A stretch of 64,000 bases of DNA from Tiliqua scincoides (taxonomy: Eukaryota; Chordata; Lepidosauria; Squamata; Scincidae). Where the stretch lies: assembly GCF_035046505.1 (NCBI RefSeq), contig NC_089825.1, forward strand, positions 1,763,029 to 1,827,028, in the 5' to 3' direction. The notes below the pieces were generated by a model. It was given only the letters and a program-made list of their open reading frames with translations. It was not told the origin of the DNA and made no database searches. Within the stretch, counting starts at the first letter, position 1. Each line of letters opens with the position of its first letter. Made by a program: the position numbers and the translations under genes. Shown piece by piece: positions 9,469-21,505 of this stretch.

Positions 9469-12400
9469 GTAAGTCAGTTTTATTATGAATACTAGATGTC
9501 GTTGGCTGTGATTGTGCCCCTGCTGAAGCTAAGCGTTTACAGTGTATTAAGTTTCAGACATAAGAGCATTTGTGGCTATTCACTCCAAATAGAAACTAGG
9601 CTTTTTTTTTGGTCCTTCTTAAGTCTTCAAGTTGCTTCCAAGCAAGCTATAATATGTTTCCCAGTGATGCATTTTCCCACGATTAAATTCAGTAAAAGGA
9701 ATGATTGTACTATATCTGTAATCAAACACCTTTCAGAGCGCGATACCATAGTCTTTCGAGACTGAAGGTTGCCAATACATGTAATCAAACACTGACAGAT
9801 TCACTCTTCTTGATCTGGAAGTTTTCCCTTGCTGTTCAGGCTCTTTTTGCAAACCTCCTTCATCTGAGGTTTTCAAGAGGAGGTTGAAAAAGCATCTGCT
9901 CAGTATTTTTTGTTTACACAAATTATACATATGTGCTTTCTTCATGGTTGACATGGTACACGTGTGTTTTTGTGCTTGGCTTTTTTGTCCTCAGTAGTAC
10001 AGTTGTACTCAAGTATATTGTAGAATTTCCTTACATGCAACTCAGTTTGTAAACCATTACAGCATAACAGCTCTGGGATTATTTATTCTGGATGTTAATA
10101 GGTTAATATTTATGATGGATATATGCAATTTACTTTTTCAAGACAGAACACAGAACCAAAAGATGCAAATCCAAATTGTATTAAACTTTTTTCAAAATAT
10201 TTTTCCATGAGCAGGAGAACACAAGCAGAAAGCTGAGAAGTTAGTACGTGGGGTAGTGTTACTGAAGTTGTGATACTCATTTGTAATGATTGTAGCTTGA
10301 AAGCATAATTAAAAAGATAAGTAAAAATCGTAGTCCAACTGGCTGTAGTCCATTCCTATTCTCTTAGTTCATTTCTCCATGATTATCCCAGCACTGGATG
10401 ATTTGGGCAGCGATTGAAGGAATCTCTTTCTGGGTTTCCGTTAACATACTGTATAGCACTTATTATAACGACATTATTTATATACCGCTTTTCAACTAAA
10501 AGTTCACAAGCGGTTTACAGAGAAAAATCAAATAACTAAATGGCTCCCTGTCCCAAAAGGGCTCACAATCTAAAAAGATGCAGTAAGAACACCAGCAGAC
10601 AGCCACTAGAAAAGACACTGCTGGGGTGAGGTGGACCAGTTACTCTTCCCCTGCTAAAAAGAGGAGGACCCACTTGAAAAAGTGCCTTAACAGTGTTTCA
10701 TTTTTGAATGATCAAAAACTGGCAGGTTCAAGGCCCTCACCCTCTTTTAATGGTAACCATAACAGGACATCAGTTGTTCTCCAATGGGCTCAAAGAGTTT
10801 ATATTTCAGGGGAGGCTGTAGTACCTGTTGCCAACTGTGATGTCAAGGAATACAATTCTAATCCAAAGGAGCATCTCAAACTCAAGGAGTACATAAGTTA
10901 TTGGAAAGAGCACATTAAAAAAAGCTACCGCTCTCCCCGAGGGTGCCTTTACCTCAAGGATTGGCACTTGCACAGGTAAGCGAAGCCTTGACACTTCTCA
11001 GCATGCTCACATGAAGCCCTGGCATGCTGCTGAATTGTACCCCCTTGACAGATGATTCAGCTTTTGGAAGCACCCTTATGCAGTAACTGCCTGTTTCAAA
11101 ACTGCACTGCAAGATCCTCAAGCTGCTTGGTAGGAGGTCTGGGGGATGTGTGATGCCGGCTTGGTTTTCATTTCTCACAGTGCATCTGGCTAGTATTGTC
11201 TGCTTCTGCCTGTGTCGAATGTACATTTTTCCTTTCTCCCCCATGTCTGCACGAATGCAAGAAACTTCTGGTTGTGTAGAAGAGGATGATCTTTACTGTC
11301 AGTTTATAGCATCAGTTGTTATGATTATATTTGCATAGTTACACCTCTCTGATCTTTGATTGTGGAGCAGAAAAAAACGAATGGAGGGATCATTGGGATT
11401 TGGTGAAGGAGGAAACGAGGGCACTGTTGGCATCAGTTGCAAAGCAATAATACAGTGAATGTAATTTATTTTCTCCAGCATTTCTGTTGTACAACAAGCT
11501 AAAGTGAGGAAAGGTGTAAATTATGTTGAGCTTCATTATATGGTGCCTATTTCAGTTCTCAGTTTTAGAGTACTGCACTGATTTTTGAATATTTGCACGC
11601 CCCAAAGTAGTTATACTATCAATTATCCTTCACAACACTGTATTCTCTTTGGAATCATTTATATACAGTGGGTTCTCTTAAAGTGCTGATCATCAGTTTG
11701 GTTCTTCAGAAGAAGACCAGATAACTCTTAATAACCTTTTTTCCCCCTTTGCTTTGAGCTTTGTGTGAACCTGCCATGAGCTCCTCCACACCATTAAAGT
11801 CATGACTCTTGTAATCTAGGAACTTGAAGCAGTTGGCCCCTCTCACTTCCACTGTTTTAGATGTAGGATCAAACTTGAGCAGGGGTAGTTAGCAGCTCTA
11901 AAACCAGAGATCTTTTAACAAGAAATGCCAGGCATATTTTTTTTCCACTCAGTTTTCAGTCCTGCATAGGTGTGAAGGCAATGCATAGAGAAAAGCTTCC
12001 TTTCAGCATTGCAGTGCCCTGTTGCCACTGCTGTTGATAAACGAGAATGACATAAGCAGTTGGCCCCTCCCACTTCCACTATTTTAGGTGTAGGATCAAA
12101 CCCTAAGGGACAGTTCAGATTTTGTTGTGGTTGCTTTCTTATATTTTCATTTGTGGGAGCAGCATATTGCGTGAACCAGAAGCACATACACCTCAACTAA
12201 ACTGTCTCTGAAGTAAACCGTTTAAGATCTGTTTTCATGGCTGAAGTTCTTGAGCACCTGAATCATTGAGTTCCTCTAAGAGAGTAGCATCTAGTCCAAA
12301 GTAATTTATTAATGACGGGTGATCTAGGAATTCAGTTTAATAATGTATTTGAGATGAGAGTCCCAGTTGTCAGGGCACCATCCAGCTATTTGCATGCTGT

Positions 12401-15400
12401 TGTACATGTGCTGAATTAGGAATGGATTTTTTTTGCCTGTCTATGCTACATCTTCCAATGTTTTGTCTTTAAGGGCTTTCCCAGAACAAGATATTTACAC
12501 CACCCCCATTTATTTTTCATCTGACTGGCTGAATGAATACTGGGATGCCATAGCAGTGGACGACTATCGTTTTGTCTACATGGGACCAAAAGGCTCATGG
12601 TAAAACCATTTGAAAACTTCTGTGCATCCCCTTTGGAACAATAACTGGTATCAAAGTAAGAAGTAAAAGGTGCAGCTCAATTCAGTCGGACTTACTTCTA
12701 AGTAAACATGCATATGAGCAGGTTCTGGAGCAGCAATTTTCAACACATTGGTGTGCTGGGAATGGTCAACAGATATGCCGCAGGAGTTTGGGGGAGAGTC
12801 ATATATTAGTAGGGCCATTTGGGGACATGAGCCCCCTTTCATCGGCAGTTTCATTGGCAGTGTAGTATGCCTTGTCAACTGTGAAAAAACTGATGGTGTG
12901 CCTTCACAATTTTAGAGTCTTGTCACTGTACCGTGAGATGAAAAAGGTTGAAAATCACTGTTTTAGAGAAAGGTGGGCAACAACATAGATACTTACAAAA
13001 TTATATTTTCTGACCTTAAACGCTGTGCACCTTTTGTGTATTAACACTGCACATTGTGTATTAACACTGCAGGGTAAAGCAATAAGATCCCTTTGCATCC
13101 TGAACCTGCATCACAGGGGCAGACAGATTATGTGATTTTTTTCATTATCTGAATTATGTGACCCCTTCATCCGTACTAAGCCAAGGGGCAGTTACAAAGA
13201 TGCTTGGAGCTTCCTGGCTTTAAAACTTTGTCTCTCCCTAAACTGTCAAGATAACAGGGAAGTTCAGACCTTCCCGCAACAGAATCTTGCCTGAGTTTAG
13301 GTTCCATTGCAGAAAGGCATAGGGGTGTCCCTGTTGCTATGTTTTAATTGTGTGGTGTAGATAAGCATACTTGCTGATGAATTAGATACTTTTGTAAAGC
13401 ACTGTATCAGTGAAAGAGTGCTAAGGGAATGACAAATGGAGAAGTTCTTCTGTGGGTTGGCCAGACCCCAAGTCCATCTGCAGCTAAACTCCAGAAATTT
13501 GTTTACTAAATATACTGCACCTTATTGTAAGTTGCTTTAGACTCCTGTAAAATAAGGTATAGTTGTCCCTACAGTTCTTCCTTGGTATCCACGGGGGATT
13601 GGTTCCAGGACCCCCTGTGGATATCAAAATCTGGTTGCTTGTTCCTTATATAAAATGTTGAATATACATATAAGATTTTCATCAGAGAGATGCCAGAGCT
13701 TCACTTCGCACCGTCAAGAAGTCTGGATCAATGGAAGTTTTCCATTGTGTGTGTGTCACAGGAATTTGGGGGAAGGTCATTTATTAATAGGGCCAATGGG
13801 AGATGTGAACCTCCCCCCCCCCCCCCCGGCAGCATGGTGTGCCTTGTCAATTGTCAAAAACCTGATGGTGTGCCTTGACCATTTTAGTGCCTTGTCAGTG
13901 TGCCATGAGATTAAAAAGGTTGAAAATCACTGCTTTAGACCTTCTCAGACTGTGGGCATGACAGAAAGTTTGTGTCAGTGAGGAAACCTTTTACAACTGA
14001 TTGCAGCTGTGATCTTGCTGGAGCAATTTGTGGCTCACTTGCCTTTTTAAAGATTAATTTTGTTAATCTAATAACATGGAGAAAGGGATTACACATTTGA
14101 AGTGCTTCTTGACCAAGGGGTGGACAAGTCGGTGTCTCTTGTGGCATTTTTTTTTCCAAATGTTTGATTTGAGGTTGGTTGAAACTGTGACTGTGGAACC
14201 CGCAGATAAGGAGGTCTGACTGTACAAATATCATTAAAATAGCCATACAAGCTAGCTATTTGTGAGTGTTATTTTCAGTGCTGGAAAATAGATTTGCCTA
14301 AATGGATTTCAGGTTGTGTGTGTGCATGTACACACATCTTTCTTTCAAGTAAAATAGTAATATCCTGAGACTTTAATGTTTGGGAACACATCAGACATTG
14401 GAAAGAATGTTACCTAGTCCCCTTGCAAGCCCCCCGTCTGCTGCGTCAGCAACATTCCTGTGGCTTTTCAGCTGCATGTTCCTAACCTTCTAATTTTTCC
14501 CACAGGACTCCATTCCATGCAGATGTCTTTCGCTCTTACAGCTGGTCGGCCAATATCTGTGGGAAAAAGAAATGGCTGGTCTTCCCCCCAGGGCAAGAGG
14601 AGTTTCTCCGAGATCGCCATGGTCACTTGCCATTCGACATCACTTCACCTGACCTAAAGAAGAGCAACCTTTACCCTCGCTATGCCCAAAGCAGCCCTCC
14701 TGTTGAAATCATACAAGAGTCTGGGGAAATTGTCTTCATCCCAAGTGGGTGGCATCATCAAGTTTTCAATCTGGTAAGAGGTTTCAGAGAGTTGCTAGCC
14801 TTGGGTACTTCTGGATGTTCCTGAAGAAGCTGCTCTAATACATGAATTATGAATACATGAGCGGCTTTGGTTTGAATCAGTGTACCTATGTATAAAAATG
14901 TGGGGAGGGTCCATTGTTCACTGGTAGAGCACATGCTTTACATGCAGAAGGCCCAAGATGGAAGCTCTGGGGCCTCTGATAGAGAAATTTTGAACAGCTG
15001 CTGCTGTTGGTTGCCATAGATGGTACTGGACTATGAGGACCAGTGATCTGACAGGGCACAAGACAATTTCAAATAACCAGGTCTTGAACACAAGACCTGT
15101 GTTCAAATAAGGAAGACTTGTGCAGGTGAGAAGACAAGTCAAATATTGATACTGTTCCACTTGCTTATAGACATTATTTCAGTGGGGTGGTTGACTAGTT
15201 TGTTTCTGATTTTCCAGAAGCAAATTCGGCCAGCTAGCTTTTCTGGCTCCAGGTTTCTTGACTTAGGGAAGTAAGCCAAACTTTCCAAGATATTACAACA
15301 GCTCAGTTAATGACTGAGGTGATAGTGAGGGGTGACGACATGTAGGTAGTCAACAGGCTGTGGCCACGATGTGTGAGTCTTGTAGCTGGTTTGGAAATGT

Positions 15401-16523
15401 CTGGATAAGCAGAGTTAGTATGCTGGAGTATGTCCATTGTGAAAATTCAGCTACATGGAAGCAGAAGATTAACTAGATATCTCTGTAGTCCTTTGCTGAT
15501 GATGGTCTGAAGGACAAGCATCTGTGCTATTTCTGCTTCTTTTAGGAAGATACCATCTCCATTAATCATAACTGGGTGAATGGGTGCAATGTGGCCATCA
15601 TGTGGAGCTTCCTCCAGGATGAACTTGCTGCTGTGCAACGGGAGATCAGAGAATGGAAAGATGGAATGGAGGATTGGCACCTGCAGTGCCAGGTAGGAGA
15701 ATGGAAGTGCCCACTTGCGCACTGGAACGAGGACTGCTATGAGTAGTCCACAGCAGAGCAACTGACAAGAATTTTATCGGGGGTTACAGAGTTTCCTTTG
15801 GTCCCCTTCTCTTCTCCCTACAAATGTGAATTTGGTTCCCAGGCCCCTTTTTGACCCCAGGCCCCCCTCCCAGATGCCTTCATCTGCAGCTACTGCCTGA
15901 CAGGCAATAGGAGCATGCATAATTTTTGTTGCTGTTTTAAGAACAGTGAGCTAATATAAGTACCATCCTTCTCTTTCTTAGGGTGATCTCCGATGTTCAG
16001 TCCAGAAAATTATAATGTGGGTGGAATTTAACTGTGGCAACTCAAAATGGTGCTTAGAATCTGAGCTGAGGGAGACGGCTTAATGTCTCTGTAAAGCTAG
16101 ATGTGAAGTTAAATTGTTCCCATTTCACTCAGCATGGGAACTAGTGTTCAGTTTTGCATCACTGTGAGTAGAAAAGCTATGACGCTGGACTGGTTTTGCT
16201 CTATTTCCTAGGTATTGATGAAATCTTACACTGGCATTGACTACAAGGAGTTCTACAACTTCCTCAAGATCATTGCAGAGAACAGGATTTTTGTCCTTGA
16301 AAACCACCACTCTGAGGAAGATGCCTCTAAGCATTCATATAGAGCTGCCATTTCTGGCTTGGGAATGCTGCATGCTGTCTTTGATTTAAAAAGGACTGCA
16401 AAGGTGTTGACCTCTTTGAATGCCAATGAGGAATTCAAGAAGCTAAAGCCTGAAACCCTTTCTCCTCCTCCGCAGGCCCTCCTGCACCGCCTGAAAGCAG
16501 CGATAGATACAGCCCTTCTCTAG
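9204..16523 (+). CDS. JMJD4: JMJD4, JmjC-domain lysyl hydroxylase (6 coding exons)
   Basis: Coding exons are 9204-9468, 10810-10975, 12474-12599, 14506-14773, 15546-15692 and 16212-16523. They have GT-AG borders and compatible phases and sum to 1284 nt, or 427 residues plus stop, close to the known vertebrate length (human isoforms are about 417-463). I recognise the family from stretches such as HVDYIEKPEIFTYADFFKDY, EYNSNPKEHLKLKEYISYWK and RGCLYLKDWHLHR. The JmjC core carries the Fe(II)-binding HxD (H190, D192 in PFHADVF) and the distal histidine in SGWHHQV (about H270). Known for the family: the mammalian orthologue is a 2-oxoglutarate oxygenase that hydroxylates eRF1 on a lysine and supports translation termination. 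The product looks catalytically intact. The start is the first in-frame ATG of the exon and matches the family's N terminus. The gene converges on ALS2CL. Transcription probably starts in the CpG-rich promoter near 6.5 kb and splices to this exon. Confidence 0.95.
9730..9779 (+). mobile_element. 50-bp tail-only retroposed insertion with 13-bp target duplication
   Basis: TGTAATCAAACAC at 9717-9729 is repeated exactly at 9780-9792. The 50 bases between them end in GACTGAAGGTTGCCAA, the same 3' tail that follows the 5S-derived SINE at 32.4 kb and the LINE fragments at 24.3 and 34.1 kb. It lies in JMJD4 intron 1. Confidence 0.85.
10468..10700 (-). mobile_element. L2-tailed dispersed repeat
   Basis: TTTATATACCGCTTTTCAAC, GCGGTTTACAGAGAAAAATC and GGGCTCACAATCTAAAAAGA are nearly the same as at 28652-28910. 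It is in minus orientation, in JMJD4 intron 1. Confidence 0.75.
10810..10975 (+). CDS. JMJD4: JMJD4 coding exon 2
   Basis: Residues 89-144, from GEAVVPVANCDVKEYNSNP to KDWHLHR. The acceptor is atatttcag and the donor is ACAG|gtaag. Confidence 0.93.
11828..12104 (+). repeat. Direct repeat pair in JMJD4 intron 2
   Basis: About 50 bases at 11828-11876 (CAGTTGGCCCCTCTCACTTC and GATGTAGGATCAAAC) recur at about 12056-12104, a 228-base offset. The family is not known to me. Confidence 0.6.
12474..12599 (+). CDS. JMJD4: JMJD4 coding exon 3
   Basis: Residues 144-186, including DIYTTPIYFSSDWLNEYWDA and DDYRFVYMGPKGSW. The acceptor is tctttaag and the donor is CATG|gtaaaa. This segment enters the JmjC fold. 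Confidence 0.93.
12731..12960 (+). mobile_element. hAT-type non-autonomous element
   Basis: Begins CAGCAATTTTCAAC and ends GGTTGAAAATCACTG, inverted ends of the same family as 30221-30502 and 54338-54565. The flanks TTCTGGAG and TTTTAGAG agree at 6 of 8 bases. It lies in JMJD4 intron 3. Confidence 0.8.
13745..13932 (+). mobile_element. hAT-type element fragment with 15-base C run
   Basis: The right part of the same family, ending AAAAGGTTGAAAATCACTG. Expansion of its C-rich site to a run at 13813-13827 sets it apart. Confidence 0.75.
14506..14773 (+). CDS. JMJD4: JMJD4 coding exon 4 (JmjC catalytic core)
   Basis: Residues 186-275. This one exon holds the whole iron site: HxD in TPFHADVF and the distal histidine in IPSGWHHQVFNL. 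It also holds NICGKKKWLVFPPGQEEFL, typical of the family. The acceptor is ttcccacag and the donor is TCTG|gtaaga. Confidence 0.95.
14900..15060 (+). mobile_element. tRNA-type SINE copy
   Basis: A box-A-like TTCACTGGTAGAGCACATGC, then TTTACATGCAGAAGGCCC, the head of a tRNA-like promoter shared with copies at 47.4 and 56.0 kb. It lies in JMJD4 intron 4. Confidence 0.6.
15546..15692 (+). CDS. JMJD4: JMJD4 coding exon 5
   Basis: Residues 276-324, starting EDTISINHNWVNGCNVAIMW and ending with EDWHLQCQ. Both borders are phase 0. The INHNWVNG stretch closes the JmjC domain in this family. Confidence 0.93.
16212..16523 (+). CDS. JMJD4: JMJD4 coding exon 6 (terminal)
   Basis: Residues 325-427 and the TAG stop, from VLMKSYTGIDYKEFYNFLK to the C-terminal AAIDTALL. 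It is the helical C-terminal part of the protein. Confidence 0.93.
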   Translation, partial: VLMKSYTGIDYKEFYNFLKIIAENRIFVLENHHSEEDASKHSYRAAISGLGMLHAVFDLKRTAKVLTSLNANEEFKKLKPETLSPPPQALLHRLKAAIDTALL

Positions 16524-16654
16524 TTCCCTGTCTTATTTTGACCAGGTTTAAAAATACTTCCTTTGGAACCTGGGTGCATGCTGATGAGTTATGCTAATTA
16601 CCCTGTTTACAGATCTTAAGCACAGTGAATTTCAGTGGTGAATAGGGAACCTGA

Positions 16655-16745
16655 ATGGTCAGAGGCATCTGGTGGGCAGGCCACTGTGAGTTAGAGGAAG
16701 CTGGACTAGATGGACCCTTAGCCTAATCCAGCAGGGCTGTTATAT
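16655..16745 (+). mobile_element. CR1 LINE 3' tail fragment
   Basis: AGGCATCTGGTGGGCAGGCC and GAAGCTGGACTAGATGGACC, just past the JMJD4 stop. Confidence 0.75.
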
Positions 16746-19334
16746 AGAATGTTACAGCTTGTTAAGGAATGGAGTAAACTGGCAAAAACTGGGGGGGAAA
16801 TTACTCTGAATTGAAGTTGGGGATTATGATTTGTTTCTTCACCGAGAACTAGCCAGGTGTGAATCTGACAAGATTTGTCTGTTTTTCTAAGCTACATCCT
16901 TTTCTGGTTAATGATAGGCAGCATGACTGTTTGTACCAGTTTCTGTCAACTTTTAGTAAGAGGAAGAATCTGGTCCTATCTGCAGTTATCACTGCCCCCT
17001 GTTCATTGCCACCACTGAATACAGATATGTGCTTTTGGAAAAAAGGAAATAAGGGGTGGGGCACACTCAGAAGAAGGAATTTTCAACCTTAGTGCCACAC
17101 TTTCAGGGCTTCTGAGAGTTCAGTGGATGTCCACTAGACAATTGAAAGATTGTTGCCTTCTGTTAGGATAGGCCATGCTGGTTATGACTTGCCAGCATCT
17201 ATGTAGGACCTCTCAACTACTCTTATATTTTCAGTTCTTGCCAGAAAGTAGTCTCAAGATGGGTATATTAATCTGGAATGGTGATGCATTTCAGTGCCTC
17301 AGAATTTATAGTACAGCTGATCAGGAGGGAAAGCCAAGTTACCCTTTGGGGTGGTTGCATAGCAGCTTAAGCACACTGCAGTGGCTTTTGTGCAAGATGG
17401 TAGGACTCTTTTTCAATAACGAACCAGGCTTCTGTTTTTCCAGTTCCCTTTCTTCTGCATTGTTTGAGAGCCTATGTGCAGTATTATAAGAAAACAGTGA
17501 TGCTGGAACTGGAGTCCCCAGACTACTTGGAGCAGTACAGAAGAGTTGGTTGGAAATGCACACCTAGCTTAGGGCAGCCCTTCAAGCCTTGGGCAACACC
17601 AAACAAGCCAAAAGAGCTCTCCAGGAATCCTGTTTCCCTTGTGAGAAACGCCTGTCTCCTCTGAAGGTATAGTGCAGAGTAACAGCAGATTCCCCTAGGT
17701 TGGCTAAGAGGCAAAAGGAGGGACCAGTGTGTGTTTGAGGCACATGCATGTGCCCTTCCTGGGCAATGGTTTTAACATACCAGCAGCAACATTCTTGTTA
17801 CTGAGCACAATGAGCCATAGCATCATGTGACTAAGGGCTGGACACTGTACAAGATGCACTTCTGCAGCAGGGACTTCCTTCTAGACAGGGACTGGCTGGG
17901 CCTGTCCCACTGCCACTTGGGGCCCTTCTGAGGGGGATGGCTAAGGCCTGAGCCAGCGTTTACTCAATCCTAGACTGTTCTGCCAAGTTACCCCAAGACC
18001 TTTCTTAAACTGCACATTAAAAAAAAATTAAGTGTTGTGGGCTTTCTCATTCTTTCAAAGGGTCTATTTCTGCTGCCCGTTGCAGATCCCTTCAGCTCCA
18101 TTTCCTCTTCACACCCACAAGAGCTTAGCTCATCCAACTGACGTTTAGAGGAATCCCATGGGCGCTGCAACCTACACTTCACTCAGACTGGCTTGTTGAG
18201 GTTTTAAGTCCTGTGTTTGCTGTTCTCTGCCTTTTGTGAACTGTTACAAAAATACACTTTTGTATTTTTATACAAATATACAAAGGGAAAATACACTTTT
18301 GAGTTGCCATATGGGGGGATGCATGGACCAAGACAAGACCTTGTTTCTTTGATAATGCTTCACTCTCTGATCACTTGTCAAGATCATTTCAGTTTCTTTC
18401 TTTGAAGGATCACACATTAAGTTGGGTGGCAAGGGCCGCCATATATACTTTAGATCCCTGCCCACTCTGGCTTGTTAGAACTGGTGTAGAGTTGCAGCTA
18501 TTTCTGAGGGATGGAGGTCATCAGCGTAGGATAGGCTGCTTGCTTGCCTTCCTTTTCCAAAGATTAAATCCCTCCAAAAACTTGCTTTATAGGGAAAAAC
18601 TTGGTGCCAAGTTCTTTTCTGGCCTCCAGTTTCTAGGGACAGCATACAACATTGAAGCAAATCCAGCAACACCAGGCTTACAAGTTATCTCCCTTTCTCA
18701 TAGTGATCTGCAGCCCAGAGGCTGATGTTGTAGTAGTAGTAGTAGAGGACAGTCTTTGGAGGGCAGAGCAATTTCTTCAGTTCTCTGCTATCTGGGTGAT
18801 ATCCAGTGAAGTTTCAGAAAATCAAGACTAAAAACAAAAAGGTTCGTAGGTGAGACGGGAGGGATGAATGAACCATAGTTTGTAGCTCCATATGTAAAAC
18901 ATGTCTTAGAGTCTCAGGTTGCAATCCCCCCCCCCCCAATTACATACTACCCCACATTCTGTCTCGAGAGCTGGAGGTTGCCAGAAGGATCAGGGAAAAA
19001 CTCTGTGGCTACTTTAGTGTTAAGGGGCTGGAATAGAAGGACATTCCAGTGTCCTGAACAAACAAGGTTGTATATAATAGCTCAGTTAACAGTCAGGGAA
19101 ACAGTAAACAAATTTCTGAAACTATCTGGAATAATTTAATCACTTCCTCAGCTGCACCACACCAAGCCAGAAAATTACCACCCCACAGGCAGGCAACACA
19201 GAGGTACAGGACATCTCAGAAGTGCATGTTTGGCCTGGAGCGCCCAGATTGACTCCTTGACCAGCTAGTAATTCCTGTTTCTCTCCAGCACACCTCCAAG
19301 TCCCAGTGGTTCCCCAAAATATACTATGTAATTA

Positions 19335-19465
19335 GTCTGGACCTCCTTGCTGCAGGATGTGGTGACAGCATTGGGCCTAAATGCCTTTAAAAAGAGATTG
19401 GACAAATTTCTGGAGAAAAGTTCATCACAGGTTACAAACCATGATGGGTATGTGCAACCTCCATT
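19335..19465 (+). mobile_element. CR1 LINE 3' tail fragment
   Basis: CTCCTTGCTGCAGGATGTGG, AAGAGATTGGACAAATTTCT and AACCATGATGGGTATGTGCA. Confidence 0.75.
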
Positions 19466-19869
19466 CAGAGTGGGTCTGCTTTCACACCTTTTGCTCCTGC
19501 TCAGGGGAAGTGAAGACAGCTGCCTTTTAAAGCCAGGAGCAGCGAGAGTAGCAGCTTCAGCAAAGAAGGGCTTCCCAGGACTTTCTAAAACACCCTCTCA
19601 CCTACCAGACTCATGGACATAGAAATTCATGTGGGTTTTGCAGTCACTCATTCAAAAACTTATGTGGACAAATCTGAAATATCAGGTGGGCAATGAATGG
19701 TAAAGAGATACCTGGATATTCTGTGGCACAAAACTAGCAGGATAAGGAAAACTATGTGACTATTGCTTCATATGATGTACTTATTCCATGAAAATGCCCC
19801 CCCCCCCCGATTTATGTACATGTGGTCAGAGGCTTAGTGAAGACAGTTTCATACATCCCCATGAATAAT

Positions 19870-21442
19870 GAGCAATCTCCAAAACAAAAATTTATTGCAG
19901 TACAAAGTTAATTATAACACTCAAATAAGCATATTAAATTTTATCCAGTGTATTTTGTCTCATAAATAAGCAGCAATGTAAAGTCTGTATTAAGCAGAAA
20001 CTGCCAGTCTTTATTTTGTTAACTCTAAAAACACATTTTCTTCTTTGTCCCTTGGATAGAATTAGTGTTCTCGTCTGAAGCATCAACTAGCTCCGACATG
20101 AGAATTCACAGAACTAAATGATCAAACACTGACTCTGTTTACACCCAGAAGACAGGCTGAGCTCTTGCCTTCCTGTCCTATGTTCTCAAGTTTAATTCCT
20201 TAAGAAAGGGTGGCCATGTTGCCAGCTCCCTTTCACAAGACCATGGTTGTTGCAAGACTGATGTAGAGTTCCACGTCTATTGATTTAAAAAAGGGAGTCA
20301 CCATGAAAATTGTCAGCCAGGACAGAGCATTTTGCATGCGCTCCAGTCATAACAGCCCCTGCTAAGGATCAGTTCAACATGTTTCATGCTGCCTCCACAT
20401 GAATCATTGGAGTCCTGCTTCCCGTTCCTACCTTTGTACCTGCACAAAGATTCAAGGAGGTGGAGAAACAATACCCAACACAGTCCCAGTGGGTCTGGGT
20501 GTGAAAGGCTGTCACAATGGCCTCCTCCCAAAATGCTGCACTTTGGGCTGTGCTTAGGCAAGTTCAGGAAATTTAATGTCCTTTACATTTAAAAAGGGCG
20601 TGGGGAAAACATCAAGAATGGGTTATTAGCAGCTTTTTTAAAAAGCCAGGTAGAGCATGTAGGGGAAAGAGCAGGAGGCTAAACTTCTCCATTCTGCTAT
20701 TAAATATGTCCTTTCTGATAGAAAATGGCAGAGAGCAGATCAAGTTTGCCAATTCTGGGCCAACATCACAATCAAAATTGGGTACCGGAAATATGTCAAG
20801 TAACTTGACTTCACCACTAATCTAGAATTACCAGTAGGCTACAGCTCACCCACAGGGGCCTGAACTTTCCTTCAGCATAGATCTGTTAGTCACAGGTGAC
20901 ACCAGATTAAAATGTGGAGCTAGTCAGTTCCCCTACCAGTACAACATCAACCAGGTGACACTTAGCCATCCTGCAGTGGCAGTGCATGGGGCAACCAGAT
21001 GCCTTCCCCAAGCTATGATGAAGCACACAACACTGTTCTCGAACAGGGAAATAGTGGTAGCTTGAGAAATGAAAAGTTGGAGAAAACCTGTGTTTGTTAA
21101 AAAAAATTCCACTGATCGGAAAATACTGAAAGCTGATCTGATTTTGGTGGCACCAACAGGAGCTTCACTTTTGGTCCTGGAAAAGCCAGGATTCTACCTC
21201 CTGCACGCCTTCCTCCTCCCCCTTCCCCACATTCAGTTCTGTGTTCAAGCATAGAAAAGGATGAAATGCTCATTTTCAGTCAAATAAATTCTACCGTAAA
21301 AAGTGAACATCCTTCCCATAGGAAAGACAAATACAAACAGCAGCAAGTATTAAAAGTTCCCTCTCTTTCCATTGTGCTAATGGAACTCAGAACAGAAATG
21401 GTGGATCAAAACGGTGTGACGATCTGCTCCAGTGTGAAACAT
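19870..21442 (-). other. ALS2CL: ALS2CL probable 3' untranslated region
   Basis: The sequence after the stop codon is free of obvious LINE or SINE copies. A minus-strand AATAAA at 19891-19896 is the best poly(A) signal in reach. The 3' end position is inferred. Confidence 0.5.
19891..19896 (-). terminator. Putative ALS2CL polyadenylation signal (AATAAA)
   Basis: A canonical AATAAA on the minus strand about 1.55 kb past the ALS2CL stop codon, in A/T-rich sequence. Confidence 0.45.
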
Positions 21443-21505
21443 TCAGGAATTGTGAGGCACATGCCAGCTCTGTCTTATCTCATTCCGGATGAGTGCGTAA
21501 CATGA
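21443..21505 (-). CDS. ALS2CL: ALS2CL coding exon 25 (terminal)
   Basis: Residues 919-938, SCYALIRNEIRQSWHVPHNS, then TGA. The first residues match the family (SCY); the rest has diverged. The acceptor is ctctttcag. Confidence 0.85.
   Translation of the reverse strand, partial: SCYALIRNEIRQSWHVPHNS

Larger units (their letters stand above)
16524..19860 (+). other. JMJD4 3' untranslated and intergenic sequence
   Basis: No host coding sequence is visible between the JMJD4 stop and the ALS2CL 3' end. The JMJD4 3' end is not fixed by an AATAAA here; an ATTAAA at 18016-18021 followed by a run of A is the best candidate I see. The stretch holds CR1 tail fragments near 16655-16745 and 19335-19465 and a 12-base C run at 18926-18937. 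Confidence 0.4.
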
